Positions 49,210 to 61,432 of a stretch of DNA of 64,000 bases are shown in pieces; position 1 is the first letter of the stretch; every line of letters starts with the position of its first letter. The stretch covers positions 310,001 to 374,000 of the forward strand of contig CAJQUW010006146.1 in assembly GCA_907163375.1 (NCBI GenBank), written 5' to 3'. The stretch is from Prostheceraeus crozeri. Its lineage: Eukaryota > Platyhelminthes > Polycladida > Euryleptidae. A model generated the notes under the pieces. The model was not told where the DNA came from. It saw only the letters and a list, made by a program, of their open reading frames with translations, and did not search any database. A program made the translations under genes and the position numbers.

Positions 49210-52200
49210 ACGAAAATGTGACCGAATTAGGTGAAGACAAAATATGAGAAATGTAAAAAGTCAAAAATTTAAAAACCACCAAATATCACAAGAACATTCT
49301 CTACTTTCGAGAATCAATTATTGTATTTCGCATAATGCAGGAAATTGATTGGAAACTATAGAAAATGCCTTTAACTTCCTTACACACTAGGCTTTAGACA
49401 CATTTTGTATAAAAAACGTTTTATATAAACAGATATGGGAAAGAGGAAGGGGCACATATGGTTGTGGTTCACTTCATCGACACGCAGATATCATGGATTT
49501 GAATCATTTTATCGACAGGTCTTTTCATCAATGTCTGTGTCCAGAGTCAGAAGACATTGGAGTCCCTGATAAAGCTCAAGGACATCATAGCTTGATGCCT
49601 ATGAATTATTTAGTTAATTTATGTCTTTAACTATCTATGGATGCATGATAATCTTGAGCAAATATCCACCTGTCAATGAAATGACCCAATTTAGTGTCGA
49701 TGAATATATATTATTCTGTATTAAATTTTGGCCTTAAAATTCTATTTAACTCTTGAGACTTGAAGTTTGTGCATCTCTAAAATGGTTCAAAAAATTCACT
49801 TTGCACTTCAGTTATTCGGATGCAGATTAAGTTGAATGGATGTATTTTATCTTTCGTTTTTTACATCTTGGGTCTTTTTCTCACGTATTTGCTCTGTATT
49901 TGCATGTTCACACAATCAGGAAATTTTTAGAATCACGAAATGAAAAATTACAAAATTCTTTCATTTTTTATAGTGAAATTATAAAGAGGCCTCTTCATCA
50001 GCAAGAGGATAGTAACTTAAAAATGAATCATCAATTGATGCTGCTTTCAAAGCAACCTTTGATTGGGTCAGGATTCACTAAGTTTTTCTGCTGCACAATT
50101 AAATTCTTGTTGTGCTATCAATATTCACGGGTGCAAAAATCATTGAAAATTAAAAAATTGCTTCCTACGGCATTATCTAAGCAATATTTCAAAACATGCA
50201 TTAATCATTTGCTACAATAGCAATGGAGTTAGAAATAGCTTGAATTATAAGGGATCTGAAAAACGAAATACTTCAGTAGTTATAGATATAAATGATAAAT
50301 CACTGATTTAGCTTCATGCAGTGCTGATTAATAGTATTCAATTATATAGAATAAGACTAAAAAAGAGCCTAAACTAATCAAGTCCAACTACTCCGCAAAA
50401 TCATACTGTGCTTGTGATGCTAATGTGATGTTTTACTCATGCTAAATGATCAACTTCCCGCAAAAAATGGGACTTATGTCATCCTAGGGGAACATTTATT
50501 CCGAGAAATCGATTTCCTAAGTCAAGTTATAGTTTTTCACATTCTTAGTGAAATTAAAAAGATGCAAGAAATATGTAACATTTCTCTCATCTTTTATGAT
50601 TAGAAGTTCACAGTTGTGTTTTCATTATTTACTACGCAAGGTGTAAACGCCTAATTTCACCCTTCAAAGTTTCATCCTACATTCAGTAACACACCTGTAA
50701 TTACCTTTAATTGCGATGAAAATGCAATTCAATATTAGATAATGCGTACGATGCAGACTATGAAAGTGATGGAATTATGCTCACCCTACCACTGCCGGGT
50801 CCGTAAAACGTGAGTGGTATTGGTATCGACCCACCCCTCCCTTTTAGGTTTATCGGGACCTACATCATCATTTTGATTCTTCATGACTAAAGCAGCTATA
50901 GTCTACACTGTATATACCGTCATTAATTTCTCATTAGCAAATGGCGTTAAATACATCAGAAATGACATTACTACTTGTTACCTCCCAGCGATTTACGCTT
51001 ACCATTACAATAAATTCCGCATATTAAAATTGCGGTTATCAAAATCATCCACGTACTATAATAAATCTAAATTCGATTGGATTAACTAAGTTCGTATGAC
51101 AACATTAGTCAGTTAATAAATTCACTTCGCACTGGCCCTAGGTGACTTTACTAACCGGCACCGTCACATTGTACAGATCGAATGCCCTAGTAACGTAATA
51201 AAAATCGTACCGTTGGAATGCCCTGATCACCTTTGCTCAATGAGACAGGTCAAACAGAATCACAATTTATCGACAGAAATGACACTATGAATTTAATCTC
51301 CTTTCTTCACTGTTGCCTCAACATCTGACCCATGCAATTCATCGGTTGGTATAAAGGTAAATATACTTCAAATCAGAAAATGTCTTTCTTCTACCAAAAG
51401 TTATATTTCAAAAAAGACGTATACAAAATACACCACAAAGGTTTCGCCATTGGCTTGGTCATTTGTGCTCATTAAATTTCGAGCACCGTGCGTCTTATAT
51501 TGGCATTACGTAGACAAGGTTGGACCTTGGATTTTGTGTCGACCTTGGGTAAGTGAAACAAAACTTCGGTTTTCTATACAAAAATTGGGTCTTCTATTAA
51601 TGCTGCATATATACAAATCAAGTTATAAATATTAATGTTTTGATTTGAATCTTAGGAGAACTACATGATAAAAAAACACAAAGTTCTGATTTTTTATCAA
51701 AATTCCACTCAATTCACAGAATATTTACAAAAATGAAATACTTGTGGTTGTGATTATTCGCTATTTCATCTTGGACTTGACAATACCGCGCATTGAAAGT
51801 TCGTACATTGTATTTTCTGTAATATTGTTAATGTATTTTAGTGCATTCGTGGATACTGAATATCTTCGCACCCCTAAACTGTCTGCGACAGCCGCCATTT
51901 ATCCAAAAATGAATTCATTCCAATTTCATATATTCTAAATATGTTTAACCACGCACTCACTACGCAGCTATAAGATTTATAAAGTCTGTTTATGTTTCTG
52001 AATGACAAAATGAGATCAATTGCTTTGGTATGAACGATGTGTAATTCAATCATATTTAATTCGAAGATCTTCAATTAGGCAGCATATCAGTGTAGGATAA
52101 ATCAAAGGAAAGCTTTACAACGCAATACATGGACTTAGGCTACTAATTACAATTATTACAGTAAAAAATCGCTTCCCACTAATACCACACTTCTCATGGG

Positions 52201-52835
52201 CGCAATGGGAATTTGGCCTATAGAAGAATATTTGTGTCATCACAAAACACAGAGAAAGCACTTCGTTTACTTGATTCTACACATTTATTGAAGCTTGGGT
52301 TTTGGTGTTTTACCCAAGTTTTCGCCCAGAACTTGTTTCGGATACACCAATGCAAGTTTTTGCCCAACCTTGTCATGGACCAAAGGGCAGTATGGACCAG
52401 TGAATGCTGCTTGGCTCTGGAATCACGGAGTGTGACATAAATGCATAATAATGCATATACTAATGATGACGAAATTTTACAATGCTCTCGAAAACGTGGT
52501 TTCATTATTCTTGTATCCCTACATAAAATGAAGGACATGCTTTATATTCAATGCGATAAACTACATTTTCAGACATGTAACTACCTGGTCATTCACAATT
52601 GCAATAAATACGTTTACAAATACTTTTCTTTCCATTATTACGTATAGATGAAATGTTTCTGGATTTAAATGACACCGTAATATCATTCAGATTGCATTTA
52701 TGTAATTGTCGTCTCACTTCTCTCACATGATTGTCATTGGAGAAAGAAATAACGAATATGAGAAATAATTTGTCATTCTTCCCCTCTTGGTTGCCCTTCA
52801 ATTACTGTCGACTCCAATTTTTTTATTATGCTTTG
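49210..52835. other. Presumed intron; no exon found
   Basis: The missing N-terminal PX exon of the SNX16-like gene is expected upstream on the minus strand but was not found here. A 126-codon plus-strand frame at 49840-50220 (MYFIFRFLHLGSFS...) is unrecognised and very AT-rich, probably chance. Confidence 0.45.
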
Positions 52836-52839
52836 CTCT

Positions 52840-54132
52840 ACTTTACATTTACTTTGCATTCATTGACTTAGAAAAAGCGTTTGACCGTGTACCCCGTGAA
52901 GTCATATGGTGGGCTATGAGAAAATTGAAGATTGAGGAATGGATTATTCAAGTAGTTAAAGGGATGTATAAGTAAACAAGGTCGAAAGTTAACATCGGAT
53001 TAAGGTACAGTGAAGCGTTCAACGTCGAGGTTGGTCTCCATCAAGGGTCTGTGCTAAGCCCCGTTCTATTCGTTATAGTTATGGAGGCTATCTCTGCGGC
53101 TTTCCTTCATGGTTGTCCCTGGGAGCAGCTTTATGCAGATGACCTTGTGATCATGGCTGACTCGCTCGAAGCATTAAAGCTTCGTTTCCAGTGTTGGAAG
53201 TCAAATTTGGAAGCGAAAGGTCTAAAGGTTAACATCGACAAGTCAAAAACGATGATCAGCAATCCCAACCACGTGGAGCATCAAGTGGACAAGGCCAAGT
53301 ATCCATGTGGAGTTTGCATGAAAGGAGTTGGGAGAAACTCGATCCTATGCACGCACTGTGACCATTGGATTCACCACCGATGCACAGATCTCCCCTCCCT
53401 TCGATATGCTCAAAAATTCAAATGTAAAGGTAATGTGACTCCATTACTAGACCTGCCATTTACCATCAACATCGGCGAAGACGAATTGGAAGCTGTGACA
53501 TCATTCTGCTCTGCTACCTTGGCGACATGATAGATCAAACAGGAGGATGTTTTGGTGCGACAACCACGAGAGTCAAGTCGGCTTGGAAAACATTCCGTGA
53601 GTTGCTTCCAGTGCTCACCAATCGTGGCATCTCCCTCCGGCGAAGAGGATATGTTTACCAAGCCTATGTCCGAAGTGTGCTGCTTTACGCCTCAGAAACG
53701 TGGGCTGTAAAGACTGATGATGTGAGCCGACTGGAAAGAAATGAAAATGCGATGATCCGATGCATCTGCTCCACGAAGTTAAGTGAGCGGAAATCGATGG
53801 CTGAGCTAAGGTATGCCCTAGGCACAAACCTTAAAAGCGTTCTGAGGTCAAGTCGACTTCGATGGTTCGGGCGCTTGGAGCGTATGCTTAACTGGCTATG
53901 GCCAAAGAAAATTATGACCTTTGAAGTGCCTGGTCCGAACATCCGAGGAGGCCAGAAGAAAAGATGGATTCACAATGTGGACAAGGACCTCCGCGACCTG
54001 CGGCTCGATCGTCGAACTGCACAGGATCATGGTGCATGGAGGAGCGCTATCCGTCCTCAACATTGGAATCGGCATGGAATACCGTCCAACCCTCAAAACT
54101 GGTGGAACCAAGGACGTAAAACCGGACAGTAA
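52840..54132 (+). pseudogene. LINE 3' half with PHD-like zinc finger inside the reverse transcriptase region
   Basis: Frame: FIDLEKAFDRVPREVIWW, then one in-frame stop at 52973, VGLHQGSVLSPVLFVIV, LYADDLVIMADS (YADD) and KGLKVNIDKSKTMIS. A finger follows with spacing C-x2-C-x10-C-x2-C-x4-H-x2-C and a final CKGN where CxxC is expected. Near 53500 a 5-bp tandem repeat (TCTGC twice) shifts frame. It then reads YLGDMIDQTGGCFGATTTRV, KTFRELLPVLTNRG, YVRSVLLYASETWAVK and RWFGRLERM to a stop inside AGTAAGTAAGTAA. Two lesions only, so fairly young, but the 5' half is absent. Confidence 0.88.
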
Positions 54133-54298
54133 GTAAGTAAATAAGCTCCATCTTTCATCATCATTGGTATATTTGCATTTGTGTCAACACTCCGTGATTC
54201 CAAAGCCAGGCAGTATTCAGTGGTCCATTTTGGAAACTGGAAACAGCTAACATGCAATCAATGCTTCAGATAGGGAAACGTTGGTGATGCTATAACGG

Positions 54299-54500
54299 TG
54301 TGGTTTCCGTGGTACAGTAGATAAGTGTTTGACTTTGTTATTTTTCGGTCGTGTAGTTGGTACCAACCTAGTGAGTGTACTTGGTAGTCGGCAGGAAGAG
54401 CATCCAAGCTAAAGGTATCACATCGCTGCAACAGAAGTCTTACTTTGTGCACCGTCCAAGTCCCTAGCGGTGGAGTAGCAACACCAAAGCTTTCTTACTT
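54299..54500 (+). mobile_element. SINE family 2 copy, diverged
   Basis: GTTTCCGTGGTACAGTAG (A-box region), then GGCAGGAAGAGCATCCAAGC, TAAAGGTATCACATCGCTG and GGTGGAGTAGCAACACCAAAG follow the family order. Confidence 0.6.
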
Positions 54501-54686
54501 CTCAACTTACAATGGCCGCAAAATAAGAGCGCAAGAAGACAGGTGATGATAGAGATAATAACTCATTTATAAATAGCACAATATCATTAAAGTGACTAAC
54601 AGAATGAAAGAGAAATGAACTGTTTGAAAGTCAATGTGTGCGCACAAATTGAAAAAAGATACTTTCACGTCAGATTTACCTATCTC

Positions 54687-54762
54687 AGGGAGGCTCGACC
54701 ACACCAGCAGAAGATCGCCCAAGTCAATCCTCTAACCGCTAAGAGTAGGAGAGGACATCAGT
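54687..54762 (-). mobile_element. Weak tRNA-like scrap
   Basis: Minus strand CTTAGCGGTTAGAGG and GTGGTCGAGCCTC at tRNA box spacing. Possibly a relic of family 2. Low certainty. Confidence 0.25.
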
Positions 54763-55741
54763 AACCCAACTTCACCATACACGTAGAACTGCGTCTTAAA
54801 CTTCACAAGCAAGTATGATTGATGAACTAATTATAGACGTTGTTAAGAATAAATCGATTCGCTATATTCGAATGATCAAGAATTTGTAAATGAAAAATCG
54901 AGATAAGCAAACAAGAAACTGACAATGGCAAACTGAGTTTCTATCAATTAATTTACTGAGCTTATGGAATTTGTTGTTTAGTCAGAAAAGTAGGTTATCT
55001 GATGCTAAGATTTCGTCTGACTTCCATGCCAAGACGAGAATTCTGGAATTGAAATCTCAAATTTATGAACCAGTTGCTTTGGGTTGAATAAAAATCCATT
55101 CAGAAGCTGTGCCTATTTTTAGTCGTAATATTGAGAGGTAATGGCATGTCACTTATCAAACCAAATATCAGCCAACAGCCGAAACTTCCGGAATCAGAAA
55201 CACCTGTCTCTCGTTCTGTGATTCTTTTCCGACCCTTACTGAATTAATAGCCTTAGTAAAAGCATTTGAAATTCTAATACATGATAATCAATGTTGTCCT
55301 TGTGGAAGTGCAGTAAACAGCAGAAATGTTGGTTTGAAATTGGAGTTCCGATGAAGCATTACTAAAGGAATGTAATTGCTGTATTGAAAATGTTCTAAAT
55401 CACATCAGATGACGAAAGCAAAATCAAGGCATACATTAAGTCCTTAATTGTGGAAACTGTTTTATCGTAAAATTATCATTCAGACATAATGTGCATTAAG
55501 TATTTTCTAACTGAATGTACATGTACATGATGTACTATGCATAAGCGAGAATTCCAATTGAGCGAGAGAGAGAGAAGTCAGGAAGCACAAGCAACACATG
55601 CGATTCATATTTGCAGAAATAAATACGAGAAAAAATATTTAAAGACTTTTAAGTTTCATGTACTGTCTCCGTTTGCGTCAAATACATCTGCAAATAATTA
55701 TCTACATGTTGCATTGCTAATGTCCATTTGTCCAATATTAC

Positions 55742-55999
55742 TCTAATTTCTTCGTATCTTCCTTTAAGGTTTTTGCCGCTATCTCGTGAATATCAGTTAA
55801 GGATATCAGTGATAAGGTGCAAGTGTGCTTCAAAAATGCTTTCTTGGGTGTCACGGTAAGGCAATGGCGTATAGTTTTGATGCGTTGAATGGCCGCAATG
55901 CAAACTGTTGCTGTGAGAGCGATGTTTTGTCGCAATAAAATGCTCGAACCAAGTGAATGTTTAGCGACTTTCAAAAGGCCTCTCTTGACTTTCTCTTTT
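55742..55999 (-). other. Unrecognised 86-codon open frame, protein-like
   Basis: KEKVKRGLLKVAKHSLGSS, ILLRQNIALTATVCIAAIQ, RIKTIRHCLTVTPKKAFL, then TLSLISLTDIHEIAAKTLK and stop. Helical composition and balanced codons make it look coding. It could be a terminal exon or small gene on the strand of the SNX16-like gene. No polypyrimidine tract or clear start. Family unknown. Confidence 0.28.
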
Positions 56000-56020
56000 T
56001 AATTATTTATGAAACGGACA

Positions 56021-56021
<1 letters not shown>

Positions 56022-56074
<53 letters not shown>
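56022..56074. repeat. (TA)n microsatellite
   Basis: About 50 bases of uninterrupted TA repeats. Confidence 0.97.
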
Positions 56075-56078
<4 letters not shown>

Positions 56079-56384
56079 TACTTTACACTCAAATCATCAA
56101 GCAAATAGTTCAGATTGAGCAATGACTTGAGGAGCACAACCTCGAATGAGGTGAGAATTTGAAATTTTTCGTCATGGCGTCTAACATGAAAAAAATATGG
56201 AGCAGATAATCAGAAGAAATTCCAATAATTGGGGGCTAAAAACGGAAGAAGGTTGAGAAATACTCATCTTTTCATGCGGCGCGAGTCGTGAGAATGTTAT
56301 TTATGATAAATTTTTAAGGTAAAATGGCACCTGTTTTTAATCTGCACATATTTTTCATGCAAGCTACTAAACCTGCATTTGATC

Positions 56385-56800
56385 AGGATGAATGTGTAGG
56401 TGCTCTCCCTGCGATGCAAGCTCGTATCCGAAGCGGTTGGGGCAGATTCACCGAATGAGCGAACAAAGACCTAGATCTACGATGCGAGAGCTAAAAACAA
56501 CATGCTGTAGGCAGCGAGGCATGGGATGGGTGACGAACGAGTCTCTGAGTCAACTTGAGGCGAGCGACATGAGAATGGCTCGCTGGATGTGTGGCATCTC
56601 TACTCCAGATCACTAATCAAGAAATGCGAAGAAGCCTCGGGTTGGAGGAAACTGACGTCGAACGAAGAAGGCGCCTGTGATGGTTGTTATGATGGCACGT
56701 TGCTAGAATGGATGGCAACTGGTGGACACAGAGAATACAATCCATAGATGTGGCAGGGCGAAGACCAAACGACTGATCGAAGAAGTCATGGATATTTCAA
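56385..56800 (+). pseudogene. LINE C-terminal remnant
   Basis: Broken frames give CVGALPAMQARIRSGWGRFTE, then MARWMCGIST, QEMRRSLGLEETDVERRRR and ARMDGNWWTQRIQSIDVAG, the post-palm region of LINEs related to the one at 52.8 kb. Many stops and shifts; old. Confidence 0.75.
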
Positions 56801-56804
56801 CGGT

Positions 56805-58370
56805 TATTTCATCATCTGAATTGAAAGTAAATTTTAACTCGTGACAATATTAGCTGATTTCTTCTCTAATTTCTATAATTGAGAAACTTCGTGCAGTTTG
56901 CTGTCTATCAACTTTCGCTGTCTGTGAAGGGCGTGGTAAAATTTGCGATTTTTGTCAATTAGATTGCAGAACAGTCATCAATACAACAATTTCATCAACC
57001 GCAAACAATGAACAAACTGTCATTCATGACACAGTATTTATCTTCCAAAGTTAACCACTTTTCAATTACTAATCGCATTTGACTGAACAAGGAATAGAAT
57101 CGAAGATTGGAGCATCTAAAAGCTTGGTTTTATGTCACTCAGTGAGAATAACGATAGAAAATAACAGCGAAAAGACAAGTTGGTCAAGCAAAGTCAGAAA
57201 AACTTCCAACATTTTGAAGAAATCGTCTCATCATGCAAGCAATCTTAAGTTTATTTAATGCAAATCAAGCGATTTCTAGAAATACCAGATCTCAAATCAC
57301 ATATTTATGCTTACAACGGTACATAGATACTTTTAAATACCTGTTTATTGCTTCCCTTCCTTTGATGGATCTTTCTCCGAGTTCTTCAAACTATTCATCA
57401 ACATTGGGCAGAATCACCTTATTATTATGCGACTCAGAAATGGAATCTAGAAACTTTTATAAATGTCATTCGCTGTACGGAACTTTGTTCAGAGAATTTG
57501 ACTTCCTGGAGAAAAGACAACAAACATTGAATGCACCGACCACCCTCCTATTGATTTTCATATGAAATGTCTCAGTCTGTCTTCACTTTGTATCAATCTT
57601 GTACCAAGTGTCTGCTAGAGTGAAAAAAGCACACCTCGTTTTTCGCTGCAGACATTGATTTGCAAACGATTTCTTGCTTGGACGATTCAATGAATGAAAT
57701 AATTACAGGATGTCGACTTATTTTACAGACTGTGCTTTTATGCAGCAAGACTGGCCGGAGTTTTAAATGCGGTTTTGGTCCGAGAATGTTTTGTATTTGA
57801 CAGCGGCTGGTAATTTCGTAAACATGATTTCAAAGCCAGTGCATAATTCAGGTGTCGCTTTGTTTAAATCCACCAATAACGAATGTACAAAGCACGGGTG
57901 TGAGCAGTACTAATTAATTACCATCAGTGGTTATCTTGCAGCCTACACGAACATTTGAGATCTGCTGAATGTCATACATGTACAGTATGCCAGAGCAACA
58001 CAGCTGTTGCAGAGGCATAAGAACATGCTGATTACAGGATCAAACACTGTATGAGATCTAGCATGAAGCATAATTGTCAAGATAATTGTTAAAGCGTGAA
58101 TAGCAACCTCGCATGATTGACAACAACTATGAAAGCGCGTTCGGGCAGCTGCTACGGTCGATGAAAAAGCAGGAAGACGGTTGCCAACCTAATGCTGACA
58201 CAAAGCTTGTAGTGTATCTATGACAATATCCCGGTCCAAATAACGGGCTTGTCTTATCTTATCAGTTTATTGTATGAAAAAAATTTGAGGGCGAACTTTT
58301 TGATATTATTCGATCCAAAAAAAGACTCATGCCTGGAAAATCAATGGGCATGCTATATTTCTAACCAATG
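56805..58370. other. No feature recognised
   Basis: A 110-codon plus frame (57233-57565) is unassigned. On the minus strand about 57336-57385 reads FEELGERSIKGREAINR between AG and GTATTT, a weak exon candidate for the SNX16-like gene. Confidence 0.35.
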
Positions 58371-58379
58371 ATTATTTTC

Positions 58380-58790
58380 CTGAAATTGGAAAAGTACAGC
58401 TTTTCTGTCCAAGGATATCTTGTTGAGCCGAGAGAGCGAAGCGATCGAGGGTTGACCAGATATGCGAGGACGGAAAATGTACTTTTACAATGAAGGAATA
58501 TAATTTTTTCTTGTGCATGTCTATGAATCAAATCATTCTTCTTGTGCATGTCTATGAACAGGAACAACTAGAATAGATATAATCTAATTTCTTTGCGCCC
58601 ATTGCAGATAAAATAGATATTTCAATTTTTTGGACATTAAAGTATCGTGAAGAAAAGTCAACTTTTCAAACAGCAATGTAGATAGATATTTCTCCATGAA
58701 CAGAAAAAAATGTGCATGAATGGAAAAGTCATAGTTTTCCCACGTCTACAGGATAGGGAAAGTAGACTTTCCATTCATGCATAAGGAAAA
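58380..58790. repeat. Cluster of imperfect inverted and direct repeats
   Basis: GGAAAAGTAC...TTTTCTGTCC near 58388 is inverted around 58475-58495. TTCTTGTGCATGTCTATGAA is repeated 31 bases apart (58508, 58539). GTGCATGAATGGAAAAGTC (58713) is inverted at 58762-58782. Probably an old MITE or nested insertions; family unknown. Confidence 0.5.
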
Positions 58791-58993
58791 AAAATTATTT
58801 AGTTAATCATAGAAATTTTATCATGACTGATATTCAAAGTAATGAAATTCTTGAATTATATATCTACGACAGAGAAAATTGAAGTTGCCGAAAATCACTG
58901 ATATACTTCCGATACATTACACAGGATATCTTCTGACAAATCACATATATGTAAGTTAACCATGGACTTCTAAATAATTGTGTAGTAATACTA

Positions 58994-60656
58994 CAGTCCG
59001 TTTCATAAAAAGTGGATCATCCTAAAATTTGACTAAATAAAACATAAGTATGATACAGAAAGCATTTTTCATGTTATTTCATGTCCATAATATATTTAAA
59101 TGTCCTTATATAATCTGATAAGCTATGATACAGTAACGGTTCTTAAGAAGCTAATATTTTGTGGCCCTACCCTTCTTGTCAATGACATTACCAATTCGTC
59201 TAGGCATTGATTCGATGATATCGCTGATTTTTGACTGATCTAACTTTCTCCACTCTCTTTTTAACAGTGACGTTAAGTTGTGATACGCCAACTGTAGGTA
59301 GCAGTGAACGACGAACGTTACGTTTTAGAATACTCCATACATTTTCTATGGGATTCAGATCAGGAGAACGAGCTGGCCAAGATAATGTCCTAAGCCCTAA
59401 TTGAGACTTGCATAAGTTGACTCTACTACTCCGATCCTGTGACACGTAGCATTATCATCCATAAATAACCAAGTCGATGGATCACCAAGTTGATCTGTCA
59501 TTTGGCCAATGTTCATTCGTAAAACATTCACATAGCGTTCAGAATTCATGGTTCCTTGCTGTATGTGAAGTTCAGAGCGGCCATTGGTCCAAATGCCAGC
59601 CCAAATCAGTAGAGTCGCACCACCTTGTACCCGGGGACGATGCAAATGTCTCGGAATTTCCTGATCAGATTTTATCCATAATCTCAATCGACCATCACTA
59701 TCCTTCAGACGGACTGATGCCTCATCAGACCAGACAACCCGATCCCATTGATTTCGCCAGTGACAATGACTCATTGCACATCTGAGACGTCTTTTTGTAT
59801 GCTGATCTGATAATTCGATCTGAGAGGGCCTCTTACAGCTCTTGAAATTCGACTCAATAAGTCTTCTACGAGTAATGGACTTAGAAATAGACGAGTCTAG
59901 TGCAGCCATCTCAGTTAACGAGAGACTTGGATCAACTTTAACAAATCTCAAAATTAGGCGGTCTCTACGTTTGGATGTTTTGCGTGGACAGCCAGAGCCC
60001 TCTTTACGAAAGAGTCGAAAATCATCATTATGCCATCGATGCACATTTGTGTAAGGGACATTTAGTCGCTTGCTTGTAGCTCGCAAAGAAAACCCTAGTT
60101 CTAGCAAGGCTGACACTTTGCCTTTTGTGAACGCGATCTCGTTATTGTTCATTTGTGCTTTGTATTGTTTTCAACCGGTAAGAGATAGATTTCTAGCTGA
60201 AAGCAATCAGGAGTGCTGCCAACACCACCGCAGCGAAGTCAGGAAGCTATGGAACATGAAGTCCAGTTAATCACATGTAGCAGTTACATGATTGTTGATG
60301 AATAATGGTGCTATACTGGCTCTGATTGACCGATTTTCTTTATTTTTGTTTTGCTTGATAGCTTTTGGCTTGTAGAACATCATATTACATAACAAAGGAA
60401 ACAAATGTAATTTTATAAGATTGAGGTATGATTTTGTGTAACATTGCTAAATGAAGATCAAATTATCTACTACTTTTTTATCTGTAACACGAAAACAACT
60501 CAATATTCATGCTTGAAATTTCCAACAATGATATTAGTAAGCACAACTGACATATCTTCCAAATTTCATAGAAATTCGTTCAAGTTTGGCGGAGTTAGAC
60601 AAAGTTGAAGTTAAGGCGATGTTTAAGGGTGATCCATTTTTTATGAAGCAATCTGT
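58994..60656 (-). mobile_element. Tc1-type transposon, nearly complete (1,663 bp)
   Basis: Flanked by TA dinucleotides at 58992-58993 and 60657-60658. Inverted ends of about 30 bp share TTCATAAAAA and GGATCA and start CAG. One transposase gene lies inside in reverse orientation. Length and target site fit Tc1 elements. The ends are well kept but not identical, so the copy is moderately old. Confidence 0.93.
59151..60152 (-). pseudogene. Tc1 transposase, two frameshifts
   Basis: Starts MNNNEIAFTKGKVSALLELG. An N-terminal helix-turn-helix (LLELGFSLRATSKRLNV, about residues 16-32) is followed by a GSGCPRKTSKRRDR linker like the GRPR hook. The DDE catalytic domain shows VVWSDEASV, LFMDDNATCH and SPDLNPIENVW, carrying D, D and E. 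Two frame changes break it, near 59400-59445 and near 59265. After the second the frame ends MPRRIGNVIDKKGRATKY, the usual C-terminus. About 335 residues in total, normal for Tc1. Not expected to be active as it stands. Confidence 0.92.
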
Positions 60657-60659
60657 ATT

Positions 60660-61430
60660 ACCTAGAGGTCCAAGAGTTAACTGAGCTATATTTTCCTCAA
60701 TGATTCCTTATTTTCCAAGAGAAAATATAGCACTGTTTTCAAATGGCAAACATGCCTCAAATCAGATAGAGCACCATATTCTCACACTGCAAGAAAATAT
60801 TGCAGTCAGACCACAGAATTAGACCGGTCGTCTCTTCTTCTGTTTGACTAGAAAGGAATGATTGGAACATGTAACGCTAATGAAATGGCTGAGTCTGCTG
60901 ACATGATGCCATAGCAATCGAACATCGAGCAGCCAGTTCAACATTAAACACGCCACATTGTGCGAAGTTTCAGTGACTGTTATCCACCGGATCACATAAC
61001 AAGTAGACACAGACGGCGTCAAATTCTACAGAGAAGTTTGTGAACGTTCCTGTGTTATCATTTTAATAATGATCGGAAGAACTAACATTATCGAGAAAAC
61101 CTTTGCTCAATGATCAGAATTCTTCGAGGAATTTTTGAAGAAATTCACAGCAATCCGTAAGAGACGCACAAATATTCTTCCTATTTCTGTAGGGCATCAA
61201 AAATTTCTTTTTTCCCACTTAGTAGGTTCCTGCATGTGCCATCGTTTTGAATCAGTTTGTACTTCTAGCAAAGTGACACGCTCAAGCGATCTAATTCTGT
61301 GACTCAAACATTCGCCTCATCCTCTTAAAATATTCGAAAAATACTCTATCTAATGCTTAGTTCATTAAACGCTCAGAACATAAAGATGAATGACATATCT
61401 AGAAAGGATCGGAAAAAGTGCCGTGTTTCT
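60660..61430. other. No feature recognised
   Basis: Flank between the Tc1 element and the next MITE. The minus frame at 60819-61022 is unassigned. Confidence 0.5.
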
Positions 61431-61432
61431 TC

